From Tetmemena sp. SeJ-2015 (lineage: Eukaryota; Ciliophora; Spirotrichea; Sporadotrichida; Oxytrichidae), in contig JAJKFJ010022100.1 of NCBI GenBank assembly GCA_027382625.1, forward strand, positions 124,001 to 188,000: DNA of 64,000 nucleotides. The letters are read 5' to 3'. The first letter of the stretch is position 1; every line of letters starts with the position of its first letter. Made by a program: the position numbers and the translations under genes. The notes beneath the pieces are model-generated. The model had not been told where the DNA came from. It saw nothing but the letters and a program-made list of their open reading frames with translations, and did not search any database. Positions 1 to 12,222 of this stretch are shown here, piece by piece.

Positions 1-1550
1 TTCGACTAAGGAGGGTAGCTTTGGATGAACCTGTTTCTCCATCTCATAGATATCCTCTGCTTATTTTCTCCTGTTGTAAAAATGAAAAGAAAAAATGCAC
101 CTCTAGCTTTCTTGTTAGTTTACATTTCTATTTTCCTTCATCACATCTCTTTAAACGGGTTTAAACCTTGCAGATGTTATTGCCTTTATATCTATTGAAT
201 CATCTCCAAATATTGCACTCTTTGCTCTCTAGATCTATGCAATAACTGTTTTTGAAGGAAGTAACGTAATTTTAGAAGTATGAGGCTTGAATGTTTTCTT
301 CTCGAAGTTTGTAAATCCTTTGGAAAGCTCCATCCTCTCAAGCATCAGGCAAAACATTTCTGCCTCAATCATTAAATAAAAGGTAGAGTCATCTAGTTTT
401 CTTGGTAAGACTAACTATCCGCAAAAGTAGCCTTCGAGCATTTAACTAAGAAGTCAAGAAACTTCATATAGGTGAAGAACCTTCCATTGGTTTTTTATGA
501 AATGGTTTAATTTGCTGATTCTATAATTTCACACCCAATGTTGCTATATATAGGAAGAGGATTGTCTAAGCAGGACAAATAGAGTTTGTATGCTATGCCC
601 TTATTTATGAGTGTTGGGCAGATGTCAAAGTCTCTCAAAAAGTCAAATATCTGCTTCTCGTTTACCTTTCTAGTTTTTTCTTCGGGGTCGTTTCCTCTCA
701 CTTCTTGTTAGAAATATACTTGATAAACTTCTTAGAGAACCTAGCCGACATTTTTAAGTAATAAACTCACTAACTCATCCAATTCGAGTTCACAAATGAA
801 GTCCGTCTAAGAAAACATCTTCTGACTCTATAACTTTTCTTATAGAGGTACTAGATATGAGTTTATCAGTTCCTGGAGACCATCAATTTTTGAAAAATCT
901 GGAAATTTAAGCTCTGAGACTTTCGTGAGAATCTGTAAGAAGCTCTCGAAGGGCATATTTGCTTTATTCTTGTTCACCTAGCAAAACATGATATCTATTC
1001 TCTTCTTTTCCATGAGAGATTGTTCATCTTATCCTGACCTTATTAAGCCAGCATCTTGAAGTAACTTGTGAAATTTAGAGGATTTCAAATTGCTGACATT
1101 AAGTCTATCTCCAAAAGAAGAGTAGTAGTTAAAAAGATCCCTAAGTTTCTTTTTAATCTCGTCTACCTCTTCTGACTACCCATTGGACGTACTCTGATTA
1201 TAAGAGGTGGACCTGAAAGTTTAATTCCCTGATCTTTGTTAACCCCTAGATGAGGCTAGCTGTTTTGATCCAGTAGAGCCTTAGTTAAGTTAGTTGTCTC
1301 TCAGGGAAAGGTTTTAGCTGAAATTTTGACTAAGGTTCTAGATCTAATCGAAGTTATTTGGGTTAAACACAGAGTCAAAACCCCCTAATGAGTTCTACCC
1401 TTGAATTATTGGCTGATTTTAAAAATGATTATTTAGGTCAAAGTTCAAGCCACCGCTGTAGTAATTCTCATCATTAAAATATATATTTCCAAAAGATTAA
1501 GGTGACGCTCCTAAAGTGTATTCGTTTGGATCTTAACTCAGCATTTGCAT
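1..1550 (-). CDS. TPPP/p25-alpha-like protein, 3' end cut by window edge
   Basis: With TAA/TAG read as Gln, one frame is open from the ATG at 1550-1548. The first ~110 residues are rich in Q, N and S. They precede a block resembling the p25-alpha fold of tubulin-polymerisation-promoting proteins: LFNYYSSFGDR, then SSKFHKLLQDAGLI, then RIDIMFCQVNKNKANMPFESF. TPPP-family proteins bind and stabilise microtubules and are common in ciliates. A TGA appears near 369-371, but the next frame continues at once with coherent coding sequence (FYLMIEAEMFCLMLERMELS) to the window edge. One base is therefore probably missing in the A-run near 385-400. The C-terminus lies outside the window. The family call rests on pattern recognition; an unrelated EF-hand-like ciliate protein is the main alternative. 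Confidence 0.55.
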
Positions 1551-1947
1551 GCTATCTCTAAAAATTTATAGTAAAATTTATTCTATTCTATCTCCTTTTT
1601 GATTTTTCTAATTCAGCTTTTGCAAATTGCTGAAAATTTAGTTTGGGAAATTTTCTCTCATTTAATATTAATTTTAGCTTTATTGCTAGGCCTAGAAGTG
1701 CTAGAAATGTACATCCGATCCTATATATCTTAAAACTTGCATAACTCTTACTTTATATACGATCAAGAGGAGTTTGTCTCACTACAGATTCTTGCTAATT
1801 CATGTAAGGAGGAGGATAAACCTTAGATTATACTTGATTGCTTGATAAGCTGTTGTTTTTCATATTTGAATTTAAGAACTTATGTTTAAATTAAATTAGT
1901 CACTCTTCTTGAGAGATATAAGAAATTTATTGCAAATCATACATAAC
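1551..1947. other. intergenic, AT-rich
   Basis: About 400 bp between the start of the p25-alpha-like gene and the stop of the next minus-strand gene. No coding frame, RNA gene or repeat was seen. It should hold the promoter of the left gene and the 3' end of the right one. Confidence 0.5.
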
Positions 1948-3975
1948 TCATATAAAAAATTAAACATTCTCTTATGAGGCACTTACTATAGCTTAGTTAT
2001 TTGATGAAGATTCATGAGAAGAAGTTGTGACGTTTATCAAGGGCTAATCTTAGTTTCTTCCTATTGGAATATCTTGCTAGCTTCTCCTGACATCCTATTT
2101 AGGATCTCTTGGATTGGTCTGCTTTGAGAGAGTTCCCTTCATTTTGTCAAGAACTTAAATATATGCTGACTTTTTCAGCTCTTTAACTTATTAACTAACT
2201 TGCTGCCTTTATCTGGAGTTAGAACCACTATTCGTTCCATTTGTCCTTTCCAGAGAAGATTAAGTTCCCGAATATCTGCTGCGCTGACTTATATCTTAGA
2301 TATTTTTGACTTGGCTCTGAAGATTTTAAGCTTTAATTTTAGGGTTATTTTGAGCGCGAAGTTCATAAAGCGCACTTTAAGGTCCAAGACTGCTAGCTCT
2401 GTCCGAATTCTCCGTACTTCCAACATTTCTTGTAGATTCCTTGCTGTGAGTGCTTGCAAGATGAGTTTACTGTCTCTTATGAGAGACTATTAAAGGAGTG
2501 ACAGGTCTATGAGCCTAAGGCTTGTAAAGCTGCTTATTAAAAGTTTAAATTTTGACCTGGTTTGGTGAATGACTTGAAGTCGATAGGTGTTGAGTGGTGC
2601 CCTAGAATGGACCATTACTCGTTCTCTATTTTTGGCTAAGATTAGTATTGTTGCTAGAGTTAGAAGCTGGTCTATTTGATTGATCTTTGTAATGACCTTT
2701 TAATAGTTAAGTCTTCATCAGATTACTCTTGTCTAAATCAGCTTACTGTGAATTTGGTCTCCTTTTCAGTTACTATTCCTTCTCAAGCGTTTAAATGAGA
2801 TTTTTCATTTTGGTTTTAAGAGATAAGGGTAGATGCAACTTGCTGTCTCCACTTTACTTTCTAGAGCTCATTGAAATGCTCTAATGAGACATCTCTCCAT
2901 TGCTCATCTCTATACTTTTCCTTAACTGAGTAGATTAAGTTTCACTTAGTCCTAGCTCCTGCTACAGCCACCTGTAGTTTTTTAGCTAGTCGGGGTAATA
3001 CTGCTTTATTTGGTTCTATAAGTGATTCAGCAACAGCATCTCTGGTTTGTTCAATTTCTTCAACAACATGTTAGAGTTTAAGGAGACTCCTGGCTTTCAG
3101 ATTCGGAGGTTGCGATACTATGTCTTGGCTTAGCTGAAACCGTTGTTTAGGAGGCCAGTTTCTTAAACTCTTAGTTCTAAATTGAGTGCTGATTTTTCAT
3201 ATGAGCCTTCTTTACCTCCTCTTTGAACTCATTGTTAATTTTATTCGAGAGAGTTAAAGATAATTAAAACCTCTCTTCTTATTCTTGAGTTTGATAGAAC
3301 TGAGTGTTGGTGATCTCTTGAATCTTATCATTTTACCTTGAAACCGAAGTAGCATTAGAAAGCTTAGAATATCTACTTTAGTCCTAAACTGAGCTAGTAA
3401 GAGCATTATTCTTTCTACTTGAGTTGCTTAAAGAGTAGTGAGGATGATTTCTTTGGTTGGTAAAATTGCCTGGACTCTGGAGTTAGAGATTTGATTGCAT
3501 GTAGTTATTGGACGAGGTATTGCTGATCTAATTCTACCTACTAGATTAAGTAACCCCACAGACGAATCCGACCATGTATTGCTATGGATCTGGGAAATTA
3601 AGATAGTCCTCCATTGTTTCATTATCTATAACGCTTATTTGTCCTCTGCTATTAGGAGTAACGGAGCGTTCTAGATTTCTTCCCGATTCCTCAACAGTTA
3701 ATTTATTTTAAGGATTCGATGCTTGCTTTGCTGCTGCTCTTCCTTGATATTTTGGATAGCTCCAGAATCTGAAATCCTACTATGAATCTGAATTGTCTTG
3801 AGTATTTTAGAAGTTTTTAATCTGAATCAGTAGCTTTGAAAATAAGAATTTGATATTTTATTAAAATTGAATCCTAGGAAATTTACTGCTTGATTATCTC
3901 AGGAATTGAATAGTTTAAACAAACTTTTGCACCTGAGGGAGAAGAACTGAACAGCTCTGTTATGATAAATTAGTT
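1948..3975 (-). CDS. Q/S/N-rich hypothetical protein, 5' end unresolved
   Basis: Coding frames with reassigned TAA/TAG can be followed from about 3975 down to TGA at 1948-1950. The N-terminal and C-terminal thirds are low-complexity, rich in Gln, Ser, Asn and Lys. The middle carries a more structured stretch (VVEEIEQTRDAVAESL, then LPRLAKKLQVAVAGARTK, then KYRDEQWRDVSLEHF) that reads as helical or coiled coil. A 24-bp IES with pointer TAAG (minus strand) interrupts this part at 2921-2944. At least two single-base frame changes are needed, near 3075 and 2800. No family is recognised. The start was not fixed because an in-frame TGA lies near 3980 and the upstream exon could not be joined with confidence. 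Confidence 0.45.
2921..2944. other. 24-bp IES, pointer CTTA (+)
   Basis: Direct repeats CTTA at 2921-2924 and 2945-2948 flank 20 bp. On the minus strand the segment holds an in-frame TGA. Deleting one repeat plus the interior joins GARTK to EKYRDEQWRDV in frame. A 20-nt GT-AG intron is the alternative. Confidence 0.5.
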
Positions 3976-4892
3976 CACCTCCGAATTAAAAGCGAGTTCG
4001 CAAATTAATCTGCCTGAAAGTCTTCGCACCCCTATAATAAGAATTATGGAATTGATTTTTTATATCTTTCTTACGAGAGTTTGGATTATGATTCATTAAG
4101 TTGTAGATTTTCATAAGGCAGCTGGTGGTGATGTTTTCATTAAGATCTTAAATAAATTAAAAGGTCTTCTCTTTGGATTTTACTTTCTTGCGTATTCCTC
4201 TATAAGAATGACATAATTATTGCTAATTAAAATATTAAAAGCTCTAAAATTATTCTGCAAATTGTAAATTTTTAATTATCCAAGTTTATATAAACTCAAT
4301 TATTTTTAATGGTTTATTATTTAGTGCCATTTGATTTGAACAATATAAATAATCTTACTTGATTATGGCAGTAAGGGCTTAGAGGAGTGATTATTCATCT
4401 TTATTACTAGCAGAATAACTTATAATGATGGAGCATCCCTCAGTGATGGGCATATCCTAGGATCTACTTGCATTTACCTGTCTCGCCATTCAAGAATTCT
4501 TGCAACTTATTGGAGTTATTATTGCTTATTTTATGATAGAGGTGAATGGCAATACCCTTTTTATAATTTATAATTTTATTACTTATCTTTACTTCTTTAC
4601 TTCCACTACTTTTATCACTTCTCATTTGTAAATTAATGCTTCATCCAAGTGTCATTGATTACATTCTAAATAGAAGATCAGTATTAAAATAAATCCCCAG
4701 CTTAGTAATGTGATAAAGTGCAATAAGGGTAAATAATAATAATTGTGATAAATTTGAAAGCCATCAAAATAGATCTGTAATATAAAAATGATGTTAGCTA
4801 ATTTTTAACAGTAATTAGGGGTTAGCCCAGAAAGACCTTCAAATAATATTGAAGAGAAGAAACTAGTACACTCCACTTCTAACGACACATTC
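3976..4892. other. AT-rich intergenic region, nothing recognised
   Basis: About 0.9 kb with TGA codons scattered in all frames. It presumably holds divergent promoters, for the minus-strand Q-rich gene on the left and the plus-strand coiled-coil gene starting at 4893. No RNA gene, repeat array or motif could be supported. Confidence 0.4.
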
Positions 4893-7800
4893 ATGGATCA
4901 TTCCAGATTTAAGAACCTCTCACAGTTCCTGCAGTAATACAACGCAGTTGCATCAAGTAAAAGAAAAGAATAAATTTATGCAAATGTTTAAGTGTGATGA
5001 TGAGGACCTTGATATAGAAATTTATTAACACTACTTTTCAAAGTCGTGCAGTCCACCAAAATAAGAATAAAAGCACTATCAACTCAACCAATAGTCAATT
5101 TAATATCGTGTATATTCAATTTGAAACTTCTAGACAAGCTCATCTCAACAGTAAATTCTCCTCCAAGTAGGGTTTCAAGGAATCAAAAGCTGAATAGTCA
5201 AAGTTTAGGAGTAAATCTCAACTTAGTCAGAGCAAAAAGCATAGTCATCAAATCCCACCTTAGCCACCATCAACCAAATAACCTAATTATTCTAAACAGG
5301 TCTCCAGCTCATAAATAGAGAATATCTTCATCTCATTTTTTTATTTTTAAAGAGTCTGAACAACAACAACAACAATAAAATAAGACATAGCAAAATTTGA
5401 GATAACTTATTTTATTAACCGTCCTAGCCCACATAGTCTTAAACTAATGAGAGAATTAATTAAAATTATTTTTAATAGAAATGTGGTATTTATGAAAAGA
5501 AGAGTCAATAGCTTGGGAGAAGAATCAGAAATTCTGAATCAACCCTCTGTCGTATTTGATGCCTCAAAGTAATTCTTTAAGTAGTCAACCATTGTAAATT
5601 TTTGACATAAATTTATTGTGAAAAAGGCAGCCAAAGTATAAAAGCTCCAATTTAAGTAATCAAGAGACTCTTAAAAGCAAGACTCCACTAATCTGGTTAT
5701 TAAAAATTCAAATTCTACTCCAATCGAAAGCATGAGTCTCAACACCACTCAGCACAAGTTCTTTTCATTTTAACCCCTTCAAATAGGATTAAAAGAGCAA
5801 GTTTCATCTAAAAAACTTAACCACTAATTGCTTAAACTTGGAAATATGATTAACAAAGAGTCATAGAAAGACGTCTAAGCTCTTTCTATAATGAAAACTG
5901 CAAGTATGACTCCAGTTCTTAAGCCTACTCATTTCGATAAAAAAGCTAATCTATCTACCAATATTTTATCATAAATTGTTAGATTACTTATAATAAAGTT
6001 ATAAGTCTAATTATTTTCCACTAATTTGTATTTCAGTGATTTAATAAAAAAATATTTAAAAGGGGTCACATAGCAAGTAGAGTTCATTTTCATTAACTTA
6101 GACAAATAATTTCAATGCTACTTCTACTAGCTTTACCCGAAGAAAGTTTTAAATAAAGGAGGGTAAAGTGAGTAATTTAGCATCGAAGTCAAGGGTTTAC
6201 ACCACTCAAGGAAGAAGAATCTAGATTAGTCAGTAACAGAGATGATGAATGATCTGAAAAGTAGTTAAAGCCAGCAAAAGCAATAAAAACGAAATTCAAA
6301 CTTGGATATTCCTCATCACAAATAGTCCGCAATTAATTTTTAACATAATTTTATCAACTCAGAATAATTAAATACTTTGTTCAAGATGGAGAAAAAGGAA
6401 TGAGATCTTCCTTCCATAGTCACAAACATAGTGCAAAACATTCAACAGCCTCTAAAAATATTGTTACCAAAGCCACCATATAAAAAGTTGCGAAAGCTAT
6501 GAATAGCTGCAGTTGAATAAAGCAATTGATAAGTTATTAAATAATGAGATAGAGGTTAGGGATTTCCTCCAAGCTAAAGCCAAGCACGATACTTTCAAGT
6601 AGAACAAATCCTCTCTATCCCCTGAAAACATTTAGCATTCACTTATCTCCCCTTTAAATTCAAGCAGAGCCAAAATTGAGAAGGATAATCAGAGCACAAT
6701 AAAAAAATCAAAAATAAAGACTGTAGCTCCCGAAGAGTAAGCCTACAGGTTTAGTCAGTTTATAAATGTGTGCAAGGAGCAACTCAATAAAAGATACTTA
6801 TGTTTTAGTAAATACTTTGACTTCGACCCAGTGATAATTGAGGAAGAACAACAAAGATTGGCTCTTAAGTTTCAGCAAGAGAAGGAAGGGGATAAGATTT
6901 TCGAAATGATAGATGAATTTGAGAGAGACAAGTGCAGAACTTACAATCAGAAATAGTCTACACAAAAATTAAATGAGCTAGGATTGAAACATGTTGAAAA
7001 TTAGCAGAAGAGCTAACTTCTTAGAAAGCAAGAGACTTTTAAATAGAGTTCAGATTTGATTGATCACATCAATCATGTAATTGAGGAAGTCAATGCGATC
7101 AAAAAGAATATTGACAATAAGATAGATAGAAATGGAGGGAGGGGAGAAGCCTTAATTGCATTTAACCATTTAGATCAAAATCAGGCTAAATTCAATCAGG
7201 TAAAATATCTTGAGAAGCTTATCATTATAAATACAGAGTCTAAAAAATCTGAGAAATCAGAGACAAAGATTGATGAATAGAATAAAGTTTTAGAAGATAA
7301 AGACCTCTGATCTTTTAGAGCAATTTAAGTCCTAGAAATTAGACATTATAGAAGTGTAAATTTATAGTGATATAAATTTTAGAGGTTTAGATGAAGTCCT
7401 GTGCCAAGTAAGTGGATGGTCGAAAGAAAGAGCTGACTTGATTTAGAAATTTTGGGATGGGTATCGAGACTCTTTAATTAAAAGTCTCGCTACTTTCTTA
7501 AACTAATAGAAAGATCTGAACTTAGAGCTTATTCAAGCCCTTAGTCAAACCTTAATAGAGTTAGAGGAGAAAGCAAAGTCTCTACTAGCAAAGCACAATT
7601 AATTTGAAAAGTTAAGTTATGAGTAACATGAGCTTAAGACTGCCTTTTTTAAATGCGCAGAGCTCCTTCATGCTGAAGAGGATAAAAACAAAGAAACAAA
7701 CACTTTGAAGTTTCAGCAAGATAAATTAATCAAGCTGTGGCTGCCAAATTTACAGAGATACTAAAATAGTCCTGAATTTGTGGTAAGATAATAGTTGCGA

Positions 7801-7947
7801 TTTAATTTTTTACCCATAGATAAAACTGAACTTCATGAACTAACCAGGTAAAGTATGGGGAGGCCAAGGAGAGCACTGCTAAGATCAAACCTTGAAGGAT
7901 CAAATGATGGAGAAGATGAACGATTTTTAATAGTGGCTTAAAAGTGA
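4893..7947 (+). CDS. long coiled-coil hypothetical protein
   Basis: ATG at 4893 opens a Q/N/S/K-rich N-terminal region to about 6600. After it come charged helical segments: CKEQLNKRYLCFSKYFDFD, EEEQQRLALKFQQEKEGD, VIEEVNAIKKNIDNKID, and a C-terminal block with KFWDGYRDSLIKSLATFLN and KLIKLWLPNLQRY. The frame ends at TGA 7945-7947. Many in-frame TAA/TAG are used as Gln. Frame changes are needed near 4985, 5350-5600 and 7300. The last is one base in an A-run: GATAAAGACC must read as GAT AAG ACC. Some of the AT-rich gaps between 5300 and 6400 are probably IESs, but their pointers were not resolved. A cytoskeletal or basal-body role would fit the composition but is not shown. Confidence 0.5.
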
Positions 7948-8150
7948 TGTTGAACGGCTGATCCAAAGCTCTCAACTCATCACCAATGATAAAGTAAAAA
8001 CTTTCAATGAATGATGGACTTATAGATTGAGTGTGAACAACTGAATATATCCCTTTAGAGTTATGATTGCATTTAAAACTGTTTAGTGAATTTAAATAAA
8101 AGAGATCCTCTCTGTTCTGTTTGCTTTTGAAGCCACGATTTACTTTAAGC

Positions 8151-9082
8151 TCATCTGGTCTTGACTCTTGCCTCTTGAATTCTCGCAAGCTGAGGCTCCC
8201 ATTTGTCTCCATTCTCAATAAGCTTCTTCTTATCGTAAAGTAGCTCCTCGTGGAAGAAGGTTGCATACTCAAAGTTGGGGCTCTATCAAAAAATTACTAA
8301 AGCGAATAAATACCTCAACGATAGCATCGACTGGGCAAGCTTCAGTGCAGAATCCGCAGAAAATACACTTGGTCATGTCGAGATCATACTTGGTGGTTCT
8401 TCTTGATCCATCTGGTCTAGGCTCTGACTCAATCACGATGGCGAAAGCAGGGCAAGTGGCCTCACACAACTTGCAAGCGATACATCTCTCCTCTCCAGTA
8501 GGGTATCTTCTCAAAGCGTGCTCTCCTCTGAACAATGTGGAGAGAGGTCCCTTCTCCCAAGGATAGTGGATAATTGGCTAGATTATTCATTTAGAGATTA
8601 TCAAAAAGAATATTCAGCTAAAGAGACAAAGACTAAACTTACATCAGGCTCGAAGGCAGCCCATGCTCCGAAGAAGAGTGATGGCCAGGTGAGCTCAGTC
8701 ATGAACATATATCCATGGAGATTTTCAGCAACATCAGCTGAGTCAAGCTCATCTGGGAGCTCGTCTCTGACAGTAGTTAGTCTGATATCATGCTGATAGT
8801 CCAGTTGAGTGGGATCAAAGGTGTATGGGTTAAAGTATTTACTGTTGGCGTTGTAAGTATCAAGTTGATCTAAAAAAAATATGTTTAGACTTCTGGAATC
8901 AGTTTTTCATTAAAGTATGAAAAGAACTTCAATTTCTTACGAGAAGGTAGAGATCCAGGAGCAGGTGGTTAAGTGTTTTGCTCAGTGGTCAATCTAGCAA
9001 AGTTTCTTTGTGCGGAGGACAAGAGTCTCTGGTAGTCAGCGCCCTTCTTGCTGCTGAACCTGAAAAGGTACTTTTGCATCAT
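8151..9082 (-). CDS. NDUFS8: NADH:ubiquinone oxidoreductase subunit NDUFS8 (TYKY)
   Basis: Mitochondrial complex I subunit that carries two 4Fe-4S clusters (N6a/N6b) in the peripheral arm. Both motifs are intact: [12 protein letters not shown] and [18 protein letters not shown]. The stretches [20 protein letters not shown] before them and [20 protein letters not shown] after them are also typical. Four exons are joined by GT-AG introns (minus-strand sense) at 8870-8940, 8578-8642 and 8283-8313; the last is only 31 nt. ATG at 9082 (a second in-frame ATG follows at 9079) starts a basic, Ser/Arg-rich leader that suits mitochondrial import, followed by a ~90-residue ciliate-type extension before the conserved core. 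Stop TGA is at 8151-8153. Coding GC is higher than in neighbouring genes, as expected of a highly expressed gene. Confidence 0.96.
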
Positions 9083-9639
9083 ATTTATTTATTATAATTG
9101 CGTCTATAATTTTCTAAATTTCTTCATAGAAGGGATTAAGGAATTGAGAGGAGGGATGAGGTTTGATTTAAAATTAAGTGTTAAGTACTATGACTACAAG
9201 GTGGTTTGACAGCAGTTTGACTTCTTGGGTGTATCATGCTCGCTGAACATCTCCATTTCAGAACTATAAGTTAGATTAGAATCATTGTCTCTCATAAGAT
9301 CATTTAAGAGGTATATGTTTAAAATAAATGCACATTTGATATATGTTCAGTCGAAAGATGGTGTGATTCATAGAGTCTCATCATTGAATGAGCTCAGAGT
9401 GGTGCATGAAATCATCATTATATCAATACCTTATATATCTTCTTGTCTATTGCTTAGTTACTTACTGTTAAATAGAGTTGCTACAAAAATATTATACTAA
9501 TTTTAAAGCTTGAAGCAAGATAGAGAAGATCTACTGTTTAAGGTTAGTTGCGGTGAGGGCTGCAATCAGAGTGAGCTCCATTCTGTTACCTCTCAAGACA
9601 AATAATATGAAAGTAAGAAGCTTGTGAGGCAATTACATG
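9083..9639. other. intergenic region upstream of NDUFS8
   Basis: No credible coding frame on either strand. The region contains the NDUFS8 promoter side and AT-rich DNA. Nothing else was recognised. Confidence 0.4.
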
Positions 9640-9930
9640 ACTTTGATATAGCTAAAAGTCGGCTCCGTACCTGGAGGCTAGAGGCGTCTCGAGGCTCCTG
9701 ATTGGTGCAGTACCCTCGAAAGGGGTCAACCCACACGCAATCTGATTTCCCAAAGGCATCCTCATTAAAAATAATTTTGGCCAGTACGAAGGACGACCCA
9801 CCCAATCAAGGGCCCTACTTTCTAGGCGTTTGCTGTGGCTCGGAGACTTTCCCCTAAGCGAGTGTGGCAGATCCTAACGAGGGATCCGTGTGAGCGCTTA
9901 GCCGTAATTCTTGACCGCAGCCCTATTTAA
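9640..9930. other. GC-rich island of unknown identity
   Basis: About 290 bp of clearly higher GC than the surroundings, between NDUFS8 and SF-assemblin. Its edges are sharp against AT-rich DNA. The minus strand is open for about 70 codons without recognisable protein features. No tRNA, 5S or SRP RNA fold could be recognised by eye. It resembles in composition the GC-rich decayed strumpellin copy at 12.7-13.6 kb, so it may be another decayed gene fragment, but no parent was found. Confidence 0.35.
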
Positions 9931-10118
9931 TAATTATAAAAATCACCCTTATATAATAGCAAACAATTAATCAAGCCAAGCAATTTTACTTAAACAATTT
10001 GAGATATGATTTTATTACTAGATATGAAAAAAGTGATAACTCTTGTGGGGGTTGCTGATATTGAGATTGAATATATAGACATATTCAAATTTAAACAATT
10101 AAAATAAGAGTGCAAAAT

Positions 10119-11148
10119 ATGAATTATCAGAACGAATCACAAATAGGCTACACTATGAAGCAAGCAGTAGTGCAATCACTTGAGACCAGCCTCTACCATC
10201 ACAACACATCTATTCCTCTAAATAAGTCTTCAACTAGAGGTAAACTGAACCTTATTCAATATTAATTTGATCTAATGAGCTTACTTACTTATTCAACTCT
10301 TATAATAGATGTTTCTCCGAACAGAGTGAAAATCTAGCAACTTCAGGAAAAACTACAGTCACAAATACACGATGACGATAAAACCAACGCTTCAAAGCGA
10401 GAGTTCTATGAACAAAAGATCAAGTAAATTGATGATAAGATGTCTAGAGCTTAACTCACAGAAGACACCAAGTTTAAGGTAAAATTAAAACACTTTGGCA
10501 GAAGCATTATTCTTCCCATTATATATTAATCTTATTGGTGTGTGTAGTAAATGAAGGACTAAATTTCAAAGTTGATCGAGGGAATCCAAACTGAGCAGAT
10601 GTCTAGAGATCTACTAGGATGAGAGGAAATCTAAGGAACTTAAACTCACAGAGAACAACATTCAAATCGAATTGAATGTAGAAAAATAGAACAGGAGGGA
10701 AAGTGAAGCAAAGATCACCAAAATGATTGATGAGAGACTCTATGGTCTCAAACTTGATTTAGCCAAGGAGAAAAAAATCAGAGAAGAAGCAGAAGAGAGT
10801 CATCATATTATAATTTAAGAGAGATACTACAGAACATTTGGAGAGCAAATTAATAGACTATAGGAGGAGATAGAGCTAGAAAATAAATTGAGGGAAGAAA
10901 ACAGCGAGTCTATTGTTAATAAACTTGGAGATGAGATTGGCAAGTTTCACGATATGCTATAGTTGGAGAGAAAACTTAGAGAAGAATCGCAAGGCACTAT
11001 GTTTAGAATGATAGAAGAGATCCACAACAAGGTCATGTATGACCTGTAAAGAGAAGTCAGAGAAAGAAAAGATACTGAGGAAAATTTGTTGAGACTACTA
11101 GAGGAGACTTGCATAAGAGTTGAGAAGACGATTGTAAATTCACAATGA
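10119..11148 (+). CDS. SF-assemblin / beta-giardin family protein
   Basis: Striated-fibre assemblins are coiled-coil proteins that build rootlet fibres attached to ciliary basal bodies. ATG at 10119 gives a short head, then a continuous coiled coil: KDQISKLIEGIQTEQMSRD, KMIDERLYGLKLDLAKEKK, RYYRTFGEQINRLQEEIE and MLQLERKLREESQGTMF. TGA is at 11146-11148. Two 69-nt GT-AG introns, 10240-10308 and 10479-10547, restore the frame. Near 10615-10621 one base must be skipped to go from SRDLL to DERKSKELKL; this may be an error or a minute IES. The stop is only 54 bp from the first base of the strumpellin middle MDS. Confidence 0.85.
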
Positions 11149-11202
11149 ATATAAATTGTAAATTAATCTTGCTTATTATTCAAGCAAACTATTGAAGAAT
11201 AA

Positions 11203-12222
11203 TCTCTTGTTGAAGCTCAAGAAAATTATTTCATTCCAAACTTTATCCCAGACAACAATGATTTCACTTTCATGGGTAGAGTATTGAGACATATTACAGA
11301 GACAATCACAAAAGGATTCTATCTAGACCATCTCTCGTCTTGGTAAGCAATTTCCTTTAGTAATTTCTAATTTCTTTAATCGCTATATTTTACGACGCAA
11401 ATGGGCAATAGATTTTTGGATTGAGATATGTGAACTATGTACAAGACTACTTGGGAACTTCCTTCCTTCAAGGCCTTGATAGACTGATTGTTTACTCAAT
11501 AGTTTCAGAGATCAACAAGTTTTTTTTCCTTCATTTATTTAAAGTTCTGCAGATTTTATGGACTTTAGATAGGTGGAGGTGGAATTTCAGAAGAAATGAG
11601 AACCAAGGGAAATAAAGTGAATAGGTAGGTTCTTCAATCTTTGAAGAGCTTCGACGATGATGTCTCTGAAAACTTAGGCAATCTTAATCCAATGTATCTC
11701 AAACAATACTCAGTCCTTATTAAAAACATAGGCCCTCTCTACTAGACTTTCCTTCCATAGATTATTCAAATAGGAAAGCTGCAACTACTTAGAAAGCTGG
11801 TAACTAAGCAAATCTACTTTTCATCCAAAGTTGAGTCTGCCTAATATACCAGTTGCCTGGAGACCCTAAACTATACTGTTCTTTATCTTCTTTTAAAATT
11901 TAAATTCTCCACAATCTCGATGAAATCAAAGAAAATGCAAAGAGGACTTTTGTAGAGAGAGAAGAAGACTACCTTGGCTATGGAAATGAAACTCTAAATC
12001 AAACCAAGATGCTCACCGCTCATCAACAAGGCTATGAGAGCAGAGAAAGAAAAGGAGGCTGAATAAAAACTTAAATTCATGCTAAAGGATATGACAACAG
12101 CACCTAGAAGCAATAGGTTTGGTAAACCCAATGAACAAGGTTTACAAATTGACAAAGGACCTTGACCATTTCCCTCTGGTAGCGGCACTTATCTCTTTGA
12201 ATGCCCTTACTTAACTAACCTA
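11203..12222 (+). CDS. WASHC5: strumpellin (WASH complex subunit 5), middle MDS block (M)
   Basis: This block encodes the part of strumpellin that follows the first block lying 3 kb downstream. Strumpellin is a scaffold of the WASH complex, which activates Arp2/3 on endosomes. Recognisable stretches are NYFIPNFIPDNNDFTFMGRV, YVQDYLGTSFLQGLDRL, IIQIGKLQLLRKLVTKQIYF and NPMNKVYKLTKDLDHFPLV. They align in order with the human protein from 'FTPVDESVTFIGRL' to 'NPLNKIYITTKRLPYFPIV'. The block begins with the 12-bp pointer TCTCTTGTTGAA (11203-11214), which is repeated at 16741-16752. It ends with pointer ACCTA (12218-12222), repeated at 13650. A 47-bp IES with pointer TA lies at 11344-11390. One or more single-base shifts occur around 11520-11620 and 11990-12110. 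Confidence 0.9.
11344..11390. other. 47-bp IES, pointer TA
   Basis: TA at 11344-11345 and 11391-11392. Removing 47 bp joins LDHLSSW to YDANGQQIFGL in frame, matching the strumpellin order '...NTWYDMKTHQ...'. Reading it as an intron ending at the next AG would break the frame. Confidence 0.6.

Noticed and set aside
7802..8272. 156-codon minus-strand frame
   Set aside because: It overlaps the NDUFS8 last exon in a different frame and the end of the plus-strand coiled-coil gene; both of those are better supported.
8283..8313. IES with pointer GAG in NDUFS8
   Set aside because: Removal by GAG breaks the frame; removal as a GT-AG intron of 31 nt keeps it.
9285..9500. 71-codon plus-strand frame
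   Set aside because: Hydrophobic but without context or conserved pattern; it is the kind of frame expected by chance in AT-rich intergenic DNA.
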